64,000 nt of DNA from Enoplosus armatus (GCF_043641665.1 NC_092188.1:19613704-19677703); one strand, 5' to 3'; shown: positions 1 through 10,720, counted from the stretch's first letter. Notes: generated by a model from the letters alone, not told the origin. Numbers and translations: made by a program.

Positions 1-446
1 AATAAAATATGCAAGTCAGTCATCAAAAAGCACACAGAAATAATAACATAGGTAATGTGACATCAGCCTCAAAGGGATCAAGTACAAAATTTGAGATTTT
101 AAAAGTCTATATGCACTTTGGGTCCTTTTTATTTTAAATTGTTTAACATATCCCATCAGCAGTCCCCACAGCAATCATGAATGACCTTAGACACTAAGAA
201 GAAAGGAACCGCAAGGCAAAAAGAAAAGACAAGACGGTGCTGAATCAAAGTGTCTTAAAGGTTGATTGTGAGCGTGTCCAGACCCCCCTCAATCGGTGTG
301 ATTTATGGTTCAAACAATGTGTCAGTTTCTCCAAGAGGAAAACCACAGACGTCTCTGTTCTAGCCACGTTCTAGTAGAGGAACATTGTGTGCTATACTGT
401 AAATGGTAAAATACTTTTTTGGGGGGGGGGGGGGGTATGTCTACAG
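1..446 (+). other. znf236: znf236 intron (3' part)
   Basis: Intronic DNA before the first visible zinc-finger exon. It is AT-rich, with no coding signal. It ends in a run of T followed by 15 consecutive G (421-435), and then the acceptor CTACAG at 441-446. Confidence 0.75.
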
Positions 447-576
447 GAACATGAGCGAGTGCACCAGCCGGGCCCCTCACCCAGCTCCCAGAAACCCAGA
501 GTCTTCAGCTGCTCCTCCTGCGTGAAGGCCTTCGCCAAGCGCAGCCAGCTGGAGAGGCACAACCGAACGCACACAG
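447..576 (+). CDS. znf236: znf236 internal coding exon with one C2H2 zinc finger
   Basis: This 130-bp internal exon belongs to a C2H2 zinc-finger protein, presumably nuclear and DNA-binding. Its frame starts at 447 with EHERVH, which supplies the two zinc-ligand histidines (H-x3-H) of a finger begun in an exon outside the window. After a Ser/Pro-rich spacer comes one full finger, CSSC...HNRTH, followed by the start of the HTG linker. The acceptor is CTACAG at 441-446 and the donor is CAG|GTAAGC at 576/577. The exon ends in phase 1, which joins correctly to the exon at 3426 to complete an HTGERPF linker. The finger type and the neighbouring mbp gene point to ZNF236, a very large multi-finger protein reported as glucose-responsive in human mesangial cells. 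Only its C-terminus lies here. Confidence 0.85.
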
Positions 577-3425
577 GTAAGCGGATTATGGGAGTTTGCA
601 CAGTGCGTGTCATAACCAAAATCACAACATTCAAATTAAAATCCACCACTTATAATTACCTTACACTACCTATGGAGCCCCAAAGTGTTTAATATGTAGT
701 AAATAAATAAGTAATTATGGAATAAATCATCCTATGAATAAATTGTATGTAATATATAAATGAACCAATCATTTGTGAAGTGACTGGTGACATTTAAAGT
801 GACATTATAAAATAAAATGCAATGTGAAGAAAAATAACATTGTGAAATAAAAAGAGAAATGAACTTTCTATAATAAAATCAATGTTCTCCAATGAAACTC
901 TGAAAGTAATATTAATACTAGAGACCATTTTGCGAGTTTAATGATTTTTATAAATGATTTCACAATTGACTTGTTCATTTGTAAGACATTTTATACAATT
1001 TGTTCAAATGATTATTTATTTTCATTCTTTTCTCTTTTTGATTTATTTAATATTGAACACTTTGAGGCTCCATAACTACCTATAGTCTCTGTGTTATTAT
1101 GGATATTAAGGGACAGCATTTCAGAATCTGGTTTCCAACACGAATGTGTAATATCATGCAGCTGTGAAGTTTAGGAAAGGTGTGTGAATGAAGAGAAACA
1201 TTAGAGCACCATGGAAACAACAGGTCTACAGTGTGTTTTAGACTGCTGTGTGCATGCTGTGTCATGGCTGTATGCTACATGGTCCACGTACGGTAAACTG
1301 TATGACATAAATTCCACAGAGATTTACTACATTAACATACTCACAATAAAATGTTTAACTGATTGCTCCTCATCAGGGCCCCAGCTGTTTGCCCAAATAA
1401 CAGACATATGTTTCTGTGAAGCTTCCATGTTGTATCCTCAGTTCATTCATTTCTCCCAGTTTTACCACATAAGGTAATTATTGACAAGTAAACACATATC
1501 AAAAGTCCTGATACAGTAAATGTGTAAACAGGATCCTACACGGACGACGTGATATTTAGCAGCTTTCCCTGCCAAACTCACTTCTTCATACATTCATACA
1601 GACACAGCTAATAAGCAGCCAAATGCATTGCACACCTCTCCTCTCGGTGAAGTGAAGTGTGAAGCACCCAGACATAATTATCTGCCCTCAGTGTACATAA
1701 AGGAACAGTTCAGTTTGGCCATTACCATTTGAATAGATGCATTTGAATACTGTTGAAGGAGACTCTGATGGACTTTTAAGACTTAGGTTTATCTCACCTC
1801 CTTGTGGTGTCAGTTTTTCTGTCTTGCAACATTGAAAAAAAAGTTACACAGTGTGGAGCTGCTGTCAGTGTGTGGAGTGAAGGAGCCCGACATGGAAAAG
1901 TAGCCAGATATTCCTTTTTGAATAGGAAGCCTTGCCAAGGTTGTTTATTTATTGAACTTCAGTGTGTAAGCGCAAAGAGTAGAGACTTATCTAAAGAAAA
2001 GAACTGCAGAGTGTGTGTGCCACTGCTTTGTCATCAGAAGATATCAACATGTCCTGCCCAGAGGGAATAAAATGTTTTATAAAAAGAATTAGAGAGATAC
2101 TTAAATCCTCAGATAACATTGAATGATACTAATAAGACATGGAACGAAGGGTTAAAAGGTAACATGAGACATTAGAGTGCTGGTATACGTCTGCATGTGC
2201 GTCATGGCTACCGTGCATATCCTGTGATTCTTCAAGTTGCTGGTTGTGCACATCAGCAAGATGTATTTAGTATTAGTATCAGCAGGTTGGCCACCTCGAC
2301 CACCTCCACAAGCATCACACACAATGATTGACCTTCTATGAAATAAAACATTGACCTTTATGGAAAAAGAGCACATCAAAGGTTGTAGATTTAATGCGTG
2401 GCTTCCGTTTAGACCACAAGATGAGATGCGTCGGTACCTGGGTGGCATACCACCTCTGCTAAACAAATTCTTGGGGGCAGTAAGGTCGGCAGCAGACTAT
2501 TAACAAACAACAACAATAATGGCGGACAGGTTTGAAGTAGGGCTGAAATGATGTAAGTTAATCTACAGAATATTTATCTGCAACAAATGATTTAAGTAAG
2601 TATATTGAATAGTTTGGGTTTTGGACACTTGGTCAGACAAAACAAGGCCTTTTTAAGAGGTCATCCCGGACTCTGAGAAGTCATCATAGGCATGTTTTAG
2701 GCAAAGCGATTAACCAAGAAAATCATCATTCATTTCATTATTGATCTATAATGAAATTAACCATTGCTTGCTGATGGAGTTATGATTGTATTTAATATGA
2801 TGTATAATATAGGTGTTGTCCCTGCTGATTATTCTTTCATGATGAATAATACAGTCTCCCATATGTTTACACTGTGCAAAACTGGAAGTTTGAGTAGAGA
2901 GTAGTATTGCAGTGTCGGCCAGGTATGATCTGGCCCTCATCTGCCGCCTTGTGCTTATACTTTTTAATTGTCCAGGTCCACGCAAAGTATGTAGGCGAGT
3001 ATGTAAGCAAGTTCATCATTTGCCTCAAACAGCAGAGGTTGGTTCATCTTTGAGCCATACATACTTTTTAATCAACACCATGTACTAAACATGGATATAA
3101 AAATGGCTGAGCAGAATCTCACAGAAATGAACACTGATTGCAGTACGTGCAGTTGTGTGTATGTGTGTGTGTGTGTGTGTGTGCCTGATGTGGGAATATG
3201 TGGGAGGCCACTGAAGTACTTGTATTTGCTTAATGGAATAAATGACAGCAGAGGAGTGTTTATTTGTAAGACTCATGATATGTATGGCTTGAACAAGCGT
3301 AATTGGGTTTTTTTGAATCTCAAATGTGGTTTCATTTATTTGCACTATTTATACCAAAGGACAGCACTGTTAATCACAATTATGACTGAATTCTAAATGA
3401 TCTGTTGGTCTGTGCTTTTGTGCAG
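577..3425 (+). other. znf236: znf236 intron
   Basis: This 2.85-kb intron is AT-rich, especially 640-1080, which has many ATAAAT/TTATTT runs. A TG microsatellite lies at about 3153-3183. I see no further zinc-finger exon in either strand. The intron splits a TGE-type inter-finger linker. Confidence 0.75.
3153..3183. repeat. (TG)n microsatellite
   Basis: Near-perfect TG dinucleotide run with one TA interruption, inside the znf236 intron about 240 bp upstream of the two-finger exon. Confidence 0.95.
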
Positions 3426-3599
3426 GCGAGCGGCCCTTCAAGTGCAGCCAGTGCGACAAGGCCTTCAACCAGAAGAGTGCTCTGCAGGTCCACATGGTCA
3501 AACACACTGGAAAGAAGCCTTTCAAGTGTGAGGTGTGCAGCATCCGCTTCACCCAGAAGAGCAACATGAAACACCACATGAAGAGATCCCATGGCTACG
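3426..3599 (+). CDS. znf236: znf236 internal coding exon with two C2H2 zinc fingers
   Basis: This 174-bp exon has acceptor TGTGCAG ending at 3425 and donor TACG|GTGAGC at 3599/3600. It is phase 1 in and phase 1 out. Joined to the preceding exon it reads GERPFKC, a canonical Kruppel-type linker. Two complete fingers follow: CSQC...HMVKH (C-x2-C-x12-H-x3-H), then an HTGKKPFKC linker, then CEVC...HHMKRSH (C-x2-C-x12-H-x4-H). The basic stretch ending RSHGY closes the finger array. The next exon carries no fingers, so these are the last two fingers of the protein. The translation, splice phases and codon structure are read directly. The znf236 name rests on resemblance to the C-terminal fingers of vertebrate ZNF236 and on the adjacent mbp locus. 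Confidence 0.88.
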
Positions 3600-4087
3600 G
3601 TGAGCAGCTGACCGCCATCGCACCGCTGCACCAGCAAACTCCACCGCAGATGTTAGATAATGTTTGCACAGCCAGCTGTTTGTGCAGCCGGGCCGCGCAA
3701 GACAGCGATCGTCTCTGTCTCGTCTCTCTGTCAGCTTGGCTCACTTTCTCTCAGGAGATGTATTTCCAAGAGTTACAGGGCAGATACGCATTTTCTAATG
3801 AACTCCCCTTTTGGGTTTTGTGATGTGTTGGTGTCTCTCATGGCCGTCACACGCAGTCCACATTTGCTTTATAAAAGACGCTGTTTGCATGGCGTTGCAC
3901 ATTAAAAGGGGTCCCTGAGCACCTCAGACTGCTGAGAGGCAGTGTTAGCCTCGCCCCTGTGGAACGTGAACTATCTCTCATTCTCAGGTTTTGTGTGTGT
4001 TGCTCTTCACTTGATGATCCTTCTCATTATCCGCTGAGAGCGATGCCTTATGCTGGCACTCCAGTCACCCCCACACTAATGTGTATG

Positions 4088-4107
4088 CACACACACACAC
4101 ACACACA
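4088..4107. repeat. (CA)n microsatellite
   Basis: Short uninterrupted CA dinucleotide run in the last znf236 intron. Confidence 0.9.
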
Positions 4108-4285
4108 AGCCCGTCTCGCAGACTCCATGACGACAGGTCCGTCATCTTTGTTCACTTGAAGCAGCACCGGCTCCTCTTTGATATCAGCAGATGCATGTCC
4201 TGAATGTTAAAATCATTACTTCTTCCCAACAGCCTTGGTGAGGGTTTAGGCTGCGACTCCCCCTTCAGTTAACCTTGGTGTGACC

Positions 4286-4311
4286 AACACACACACACAC
4301 ACACACACACA
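4286..4311. repeat. (CA)n microsatellite
   Basis: Uninterrupted CA dinucleotide run in the last znf236 intron. Confidence 0.95.
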
Positions 4312-5452
4312 TTGCTGTTCATTTCATTCAAACACCCCACCTTGGAGACTGGAAGGCACGTATTGAACATGACCTGAGGAAGGGAACAATGCTGACAGAT
4401 TACGGTGGTTTGAGGAACAGCAGCAACTGAGCTGTCTACACAGTTTATTTTTTAGAGATTTAGCGCTCTTCTTCTAAAAAAAATATTCTACCACACAGCT
4501 GAACTATAAACTGCCATTTTAACATGAAATGGAACTAGAAGAAGCCGCTGCATGGGGAAGAGTTGTTCCAGTTATATTACTATAATGATGGTAATTTAAG
4601 GTTGGCCTGAATCTACAACAGTTTCATGGTAGCATTAATGAGGTTTGGAGGAGTCCTCGTTTCACCACATGTGAAATTCTTCTGTACACGAACGTGCACA
4701 CATGCTGAAAATCCAGGGATCCTGCATGTATTTTTTCCTGGGAAACTGGACCACATTCCTGGGAAATACCAAGATCCTACTTCCCAGTATTCTATCTATG
4801 ACTGCACATTTTCATAGGCATGTTCGTGATGTTAAAATGGTTCAAACGGTTCAAATGAATCCTTAAATATTTGTTCCGTCATGCAGCTTGTGAAAAATAC
4901 TGGAGGATTCAAGGCACACACTCCCGCGCTTGCAACTTAATGAATATGTGTTTGAAGTGTTTCAGATATAGCGAGCGAAAATAGAGGGGGGGGGGTAATT
5001 AAATGACTCCCACTGTAAAACTCAATTCAGTGCGTGGCCTGCAGCAGCTTGTGCCAAAGTGACTTATTGTTGTTTTGCGCTCAAGTTATTTTAAGCTGGA
5101 TGTACCACGACACACGGCTCATATCATATTTACAACTCACAATGAGCACATTCCACATGCGTCAAGTCTTATTACATAGTTTGTGTAATAGACGCTGCGT
5201 TTTTAGAAGAGAGAGTGTGAGATATTAAAACAAACGTTGGAGCAGCGAGGAGGGGAAGATTGCTTTTTGACGAATGGTCTCATTTGCATGACGGCAAATG
5301 GTAAATTTAAAACAAACAGAGCTGCTGGTGCTGCTCTGTGAATGCGCGCTAATGGGCTTTTCAAATCGCTGTTATTACCTCTCTCAAGGAGTATTTTACT
5401 GCACGTGAGTCATGCAAAAACCCTTCTCATTCCTCTTTCTCCCTCCATCCAG

Positions 5453-5574
5453 GCGCCCTCCAAGAAGTGTCCCTGAGCCAAGACGAAGCGGGGCCCCAGG
5501 TCGAGGTAACGTCTGAGCTCGACCTGGAAGTGGTTCCTGAATCATCCGGAGACTGGCACAATGTCTTCCCCTGA
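5453..5574 (+). CDS. znf236: znf236 terminal coding exon (acidic C-terminal tail)
   Basis: The acceptor is CTCCATCCAG ending at 5452. In the incoming phase 1 the exon reads 40 residues, starting GALQEVSLSQDE and ending SSGDWHNVFP, then TGA at 5572-5574. The tail has no finger. It is acidic (repeated Glu/Asp within VEVTSELDLEVV), as expected for the non-finger C-terminus of a large Kruppel-type regulator. The phase fits the exon ending at 3599 exactly. No other acceptor in the intron gives a comparable open frame. The following 950 bases behave as a 3' UTR with a poly(A) signal, so this is the last exon. Confidence 0.82.
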
Positions 5575-6530
5575 CCACAAACCACATGAGTACCAGAGTC
5601 AAAAAGCACTGTGTCAGTGTACTGAGCACTGATGGAGTTTTACCACTAAACAGCAAACAGTCTCCTCAAAAGGGGTTATTTGGTTAGAAAAAGACCGAAG
5701 ACATTATAGATTAGCTCCACTGTACCCAGTAGCAGCCCCCTGCTGTTTATCCAAATTAGCAGTGAAGTAAAGGGAGTCTGGTTCCCTGCGATTGGCTTAA
5801 TGTCTTTTATCTGCTTTGCTGCTGTCCGATTGCCATCAATATGATGGCCTCCGGAGAGGTTCAATAAACGCAGGCATCCCAGAGAATTCTGCAGTCAGGA
5901 GATGCAGGTCCGTCTCATGCTGACCCTGTTGGAAAGAGAGGAAACTATTCTGAGAAAAAAAGCTCCCCAGACACGAGTGTCTTGTTTCTTCTTTATTGGT
6001 CAGCTCACAGGGACGTACGCGGAGCTGCAGCCAACCGCACTGCTGTCAGGCTTCAATAACAGCTGTAACATAGAAAGCTTTTTTTCACTGGTCTACGAGA
6101 AATATGTTTTTTTTTATATATTTATACTGTACATATTTCATCTGGAAATGAAATGTCATTTGCAGTTTGTTCCATATTTGTTTTTAGTTAGAAAACAAAG
6201 CGCATGTTAGTTGAGAACGGCAGCGAGCTGTGAAGACGCTGTTCTGGGTTTGATGCTGTACGAGCTTTTTAACTGTCAGCTTTGTGTTTCCTGTTGTTCT
6301 CACGTCATTAAGACGTTTTCTTTACTGTAGTCCATTCTGTAAATAGTGTAGTTAGATTGCCTATATTTTCTGATGAACCGCCGCAACATGGTTTGGTTGG
6401 AAATATGTAATTTGAGCATAATGTTGCATTTGTTATGAAGCAAAGCCAATGTACAGACAATAAGCTGTTTTTTTCCTCTGTTTTTTTGCAGTTGTATTTT
6501 CTATTGTCCATAATAAATTAAGAAGATTAA
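5575..6530 (+). other. znf236: znf236 3' untranslated region
   Basis: Non-coding, AT-rich sequence follows the TGA at 5572-5574. It has T-rich stretches (around 6075-6120) typical of 3' UTRs. It runs to a canonical AATAAA at 6512-6517, so cleavage is expected near 6530. Earlier cleavage cannot be excluded. Confidence 0.65.
6512..6517 (+). terminator. znf236: znf236 poly(A) signal AATAAA
   Basis: Canonical hexamer about 940 bases after the stop codon, followed by a T-rich downstream region at 6534-6570. It is the best candidate for 3'-end formation of the + strand gene. Confidence 0.65.
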
Positions 6531-6619
6531 AGTAATTTTTCTACTAATTTAAACTTGCATCTCTTTTTATTGTTTAGTGACTACATTATTGTCTTACAGA
6601 TAAAATAATCTTTTTCCCT

Positions 6620-6705
6620 CTGACAAAGGAATAGTTTCCATTTTGGAAAATGTGCTTATTCACGTTCTTGCTGAGAGTTAGGTGAGACGTTACACTTCCC
6701 GCTGA
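6620..6705. mobile_element. left-end fragment of a percomorph-type MITE
   Basis: The sequence AAAGGAATAGTTTCCATTTT followed by GTGCTTATTC and CTTGCTGAGAGTTAGGTGAGA resembles the terminal inverted repeat and subterminal region of the element described at 18787-19339. The fragment runs into a TA microsatellite and loses the rest of the element. Confidence 0.55.
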
Positions 6706-6708
6706 CCT

Positions 6709-6712
<4 letters not shown>

Positions 6713-6754
<42 letters not shown>
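6713..6754. repeat. (TA)n microsatellite
   Basis: About 21 uninterrupted TA units, some 180 bp beyond the znf236 poly(A) site. Confidence 0.97.
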
Positions 6755-6757
<3 letters not shown>

Positions 6758-7499
6758 GCATAAATAGCCAATTTAAAGGAATGATGACATCGTTAGGCTA
6801 TATGAATACATTTAGAATTATATTATAATTGGAATTGCAGAATCAAACAGGATCATGTCAACAAAATATTGCCTCAAAGTAATGAAATACACAATCCATT
6901 AGTGAAAAAGCAACAGCGTTGGATAACAGCAGACTAATTGCGAATGACTCCTCCGACAGGTCAGGACCACTCATAAGTTGTGTTTGTGCCAAAAGAGAAA
7001 ATTCATAAAGAACATTTGTTGAATGCGGCCAGTTCTCCTAAATCATTCGTACAAGCCACTAAAGCACGAATCTGTTTGTGCAAGTGGTTCTTGCGTGAGG
7101 CCTTTGTTTTCATTGTGGGTCCCTGTTTTGTTTGTATCCTGCACACAAATGAGGACACAGATGTAACGTTTGCAAGGCGGTGGCCAAACAAATATGTAAT
7201 ATTCTAATTCACACTTGATTTACTTGGTCACTTTGTAACATGAACGCCTTACTTCTACTGTTGACTCCTCGATCGTAGCGATAAAATAATTAGTGCCGTG
7301 ATCACGTTCCAGAGTTATGCGCTGTGCTCATAGTTAGCTCAAACCAGCCTTGGATCAGATTTCATGTGTCACTTGTACCTGAAGCAACACCACCCACCAT
7401 TGCAGCCCCCTGCTTTGTGTCAACGCAGGGCTGTTTTTAGTCTAAATTCCATCTAACACTTCACTTTTTGCACAGAGTACACAAAGAAGATAAAACATG

Positions 7500-7694
7500 T
7501 TCATTAATGAGCTTTAGAGTTAGTGGGAGGACCTCTCGTCTTTATGTTAAGCTAAGCTAATTGCCTGATTCCCCTCCTGGCTGTAGGACACACACACACA
7601 CACACACACACGAGACCGTAATCAATCTCATCATCTAACTCTCGGCAAGAAGGTGACTGAGCACATTTCCTAAAATGTCAGGCTATTTCTTTCT
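7500..7694. mobile_element. right-end fragment of a percomorph-type MITE
   Basis: The order of motifs matches the right half of the element at 18787-19339: TTAATGAGCTTTAGAG, then GTTAAGCTAAGCTAA, CTGGCTGTAG, CTCATCTAACTCTCGGCAAG, and the end ATTTCCTAAAATGTCAGGCT then ATTTCTTT. A CA microsatellite (7588-7611) has expanded inside it. Confidence 0.65.
7588..7611. repeat. (CA)n microsatellite
   Basis: Uninterrupted CA run inside a MITE fragment. Confidence 0.95.
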
Positions 7695-8274
7695 TTTGAG
7701 GGGCCATGCTGATCTGTCTGCTCTCCCTTTACCATTCTCTCACCACACGCATCCTTGTTTTTCCATTTAATGTAATCATGTCTTCAAGTTTACCTCACTG
7801 TGCTTATTTAGCTATGACATGTTAGTATACTTTAGTCCAGGTTCAAAGTTCAATACGAAACAATGTTGTGTGGGAAAACATGACAATTTATTTAAAGGGA
7901 ATGTAAAATGTTTCGTTTCGAAACATTAGGTTAAAATCACCATTGTGTCCTCTTGGAGAAATTGGAAGCTATGTGTGTTTCATTCATATTTTCAGGGCCA
8001 GCCTTTCAACATGACATGGAAATGCATAATCTCTGCGTGATAGTGCTCTTTCTGCTCCACTCATGAGTAGCTCGGCCAAGCTTGGCACGAATAATAATAA
8101 CCAAATGAGTCATGAATTCTGGCTTTGTGAAATGCCTTTGCCGGCTGCGACGCTGCGACCTGACCCAACAACATCACTTCCCCTCCCGCTTCAGTTTTTT
8201 CCACAATGTGCCATTCGCTGTCAAGGTCGTGCCACGCGAGACAAAACACGCACTTCAGGAGGCAGAGAGTAGAG

Positions 8275-9799
8275 GTGGTTTTATAATTTTTATTGTTTAT
8301 TCTCAGTTAAGTGGCTGGTCATGTTTTATTACACAGAAAACAATGAAGAGGATCTTTACATTCATCCACAGGATCTATTTAGAAAAACACTACACAGCAC
8401 TCTCGAGGCCCAAGCACGCACAAACAGTGGGAGAAGTGAACGCCACACATCACACTCACGCCTGCTTTTTAACACATTTGGAAGGTGGATGTTTTGAACA
8501 GCACAAGTGGTGGTGCCGAGCTTTTCTTCACCTGACTTTTTTTGTGTTTGTTTTTCAGAAAACTTGCACAGAGTTAGTCACAGAGCACCTTTGTTGAAAT
8601 TGTGTTTGTGTTTGTTTTTTTTTATTATCCACAGGAAGGAAACACAGCGCGTCGCTTTGGTAGTCAGAAGGAAAGGCACTTTAATGTACAGAATGTGCGC
8701 CGTGCATGAGATAGAAACAGCGAAGACGAAAGAAGAGACCTAGCTATACTAAAGCGAAGAGGAAGGGTCTGAATCTGGCATCATGCTGCGGCACCAGCAT
8801 CGCGCTACAGATTCTGGCAGTTTTTAAAAGGTGGAAAACAGTGCACTATGAAATCATTTCGTTATATATAAACATGGAGAGGAAAGTTAGTGTATACTGT
8901 TATCTCATGCACTGAAAAAGAAATGATACATTAGAAATGACTAATTGTTTTTTGAGTGACTATTGCAGAAAATTGATTTAGCAGGTTTAGAAATTAAATG
9001 TTTTACCACAAACATCCACAGCCAGCCTTAGGCCCTTATGACAAACATAGATCAACATCACATTCATGACAGGACACTTAACTACAGCTAACACACAAGG
9101 GTTGAATGAAAACACACGTATGACCAAATGGCTCTCACAATCATGTCATATCTGTTAAATCGATCACGAAACAGAACACAGAGAAGGTTTTTGAGGGACT
9201 GACAAAGACAGTGTGACAAGACAGAAAACCGTTCTTCTCTACAACAGAAACAACCCGGTCTTTTCTTCCAGTCCGCAAGCATCGGCAATAACGGTCAAGT
9301 CAGTCGGACTCGCACCGGCCGTGAGCCTTCAACTGCTCCGGGTGTGCTTCGGTTTAGCCGCCATTTTTTGTTAGAGAAAACCCATCGAAGACGTCCACAG
9401 AAACTCAAGCACAGGTGTGGAGAGCCATGGAAAGGGGGGTGGGGTGGGGGGGGGTCATTCGGGCTGCACATGTGAGCGGCTTCAGGATCAATTTCAGCAA
9501 ACAGTTCACACCAGTGATGATGACTGCACAGACTCAGCACAACGCATGCAGGGGAGGGGGCAGGGGGGGCAACAGATTGTGTCGCTATCTACCAGCCAAA
9601 GGGGTGTGTGGGAGTGTGTGGGGAGGGGGGGGGTGATAGGGGAGATGAGGGGTTTAGCGTACATTAGAGTGTTATCAGAGGTGGAGGGGAAGGTGAGTGT
9701 CGAGGGTGACAAGATTTCCTCCTTTTCTTTCTCCTTTTTCCCCGCTTTAGTCCCACGTTCTCGAACATCTGCTGTTGGAAGAGGTTGTGGAGAGGGACT
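8275..9799 (-). other. mbpb: mbp 3' untranslated region
   Basis: About 1.5 kb of non-coding sequence follows the MBP stop (TGA, complement of 9800-9802) in the - strand transcript. This is similar in length to mammalian MBP 3' UTRs as I remember them. It ends at a cluster of AATAAA signals. In the mRNA sense the proximal third is C-rich: the + strand shows G runs at about 9434-9454, 9551-9569 and 9620-9633. In mammals this UTR carries the signal for transport of MBP mRNA into myelinating processes. I could not identify an exact A2RE element here. Confidence 0.7.
8289..8330 (-). terminator. mbpb: cluster of three mbp poly(A) signals
   Basis: The + strand shows TTTATT at 8289-8294, 8296-8301 and 8325-8330, which are three AATAAA hexamers on the - strand within 42 bp. 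Cleavage is expected around 8270-8310. This gives a 3' UTR of about 1.5 kb. Confidence 0.65.
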
Positions 9800-9832
9800 T
9801 CAGCGTTTGGCTGGAGAAGCACTCCTGCTTCC
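9800..9832 (-). CDS. mbpb: myelin basic protein, last coding exon (C-terminus)
   Basis: The - strand acceptor is TTTTTGCAG (complement of 9833-9841). It is followed by 10 codons reading GSRSASPAKR and TGA (complement of 9800-9802). This is the conserved MBP C-terminus; human ends GGRDSRSGSPMARR. The coding part starts in phase 0 and joins directly to the exon ending IFKM at 13237. The RSxSPxxR motif supplies the basic, serine-containing tail that helps MBP bind acidic lipids of the cytoplasmic myelin leaflet. The exon continues into the 3' UTR. Confidence 0.93.
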   Translation of the reverse strand, partial: GSRSASPAKR

Positions 9833-10429
9833 CTGCAAAAACAGACGAGACACATCTGATGAAAATGTGGAGGTGGCAGTCCTTCAAGTCTGGTTCAGCT
9901 CCAAATGACTACTCTGATGTTTTTGGAGTCTGGCCCGCTGGTCATTTCACTCAGTATGTGATGGGAGCGTTCACCTCAGTGGACAGCTTTCTCTCTCAGC
10001 ACTTAAGCAGAAAGCGTGTTAAGTAATTGCAGGCAATAACTTCTCACAGCTAAATTTTAGTCTTCACCAATGATGATGGCCATGGCCATGATGAATCATC
10101 AACGATTTGAAAACATTAGCTGTCTGGCTAACTCGTCACGTCCTGTGTTTAAAAGAAAAAAAGAACTCTTAAAGACCTTTGGGAAGAACAGAGAAAGGAT
10201 TTCATCAGGCCTGAGAGTTGCAGTCACGCGTCATTAAATGAACTAACTTTCCAGCTTTATAGCTGTTACACGAAGCTCTCCCACAGAATAATGAGACCAG
10301 GGCTTAACATTGAAAAGTCAGAGTAGTCCTTTTCATGTGAGAAATAAGCAGGTTAGTATGTTTGTGGGCAATTTTCAGGCCTGCAGTGATGTATAGTTAT
10401 GGAAGCCGATAGAAAACAACTAAATAACA

Positions 10430-10720
10430 AATAAAAAATGACGTCGAAATAAAAAATACTCATAGTAAGTCAACATTTGTGATGCTAAATCGAAATGATG
10501 AGTATCTTAGTATTTCATAATTCTGATTTAAGTTAATTTTGACTTGTAATGTAGGCTCAAAGAGTAAAACGTTACTCATAATTATTGCCTAGTATTCATT
10601 TTGACTTAAAAAGTCAGTTTTAACTCATAATGCAGACTTAAAAAGTCAAAATGTTGACTCAATATATCATAATTTTGACTTTGAATCTCATAGTTCTGAC
10701 TTACCATGAGTAATTGTATT
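10430..10720. repeat. degenerate AAGTCA/TGACTT palindromic repeat
   Basis: The stretch is dominated by recurring short motifs on both strands: AAAGTC, TTTTGACTT, ACTCATAAT and TGACTTAAAAAGTCA. They occur at irregular spacing. This is a degenerate minisatellite-like repeat built from a small palindrome, inside an mbp intron. Confidence 0.6.

Larger units (their letters stand above)
3600..5452 (+). other. znf236: znf236 last intron
   Basis: This 1.85-kb intron contains two CA microsatellites (about 4088-4107 and 4286-4311) and a run of G near 4985-4994. The stretch 5240-5400 looks non-repetitive and includes an octamer-like ATTTGCAT at about 5282. It could be a regulatory element, but nothing here proves that. 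It ends at acceptor CATCCAG. Confidence 0.75.
6531..8274. other. intergenic spacer between convergent znf236 and mbp
   Basis: A spacer of about 1.7 kb between two 3' ends. It holds two fragments of an inverted-repeat mobile element (6620-6705 and 7500-7694), a long TA run and a CA run. No gene was found in either strand. The rest (6780-7490 and 7700-8270) is unremarkable. Confidence 0.7.

Noticed and set aside
3494..3823. Zinc-finger ORF continuing past 3599
   Set aside because: The frame beyond the strong donor at 3600 loses all finger or conserved character, and the phase matches the terminal exon at 5453. The extension is intron read-through.
8112..8597. 161-codon ORF on the + strand
   Set aside because: It overlaps the end of the MBP 3' UTR in antisense. 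The composition looks like translated non-coding DNA and shows no domain or splice context.
9417..9908. 163-codon ORF on the + strand
   Set aside because: It lies antisense to the MBP 3' UTR and last exon, is driven by G-rich low-complexity sequence, and has no protein signature.
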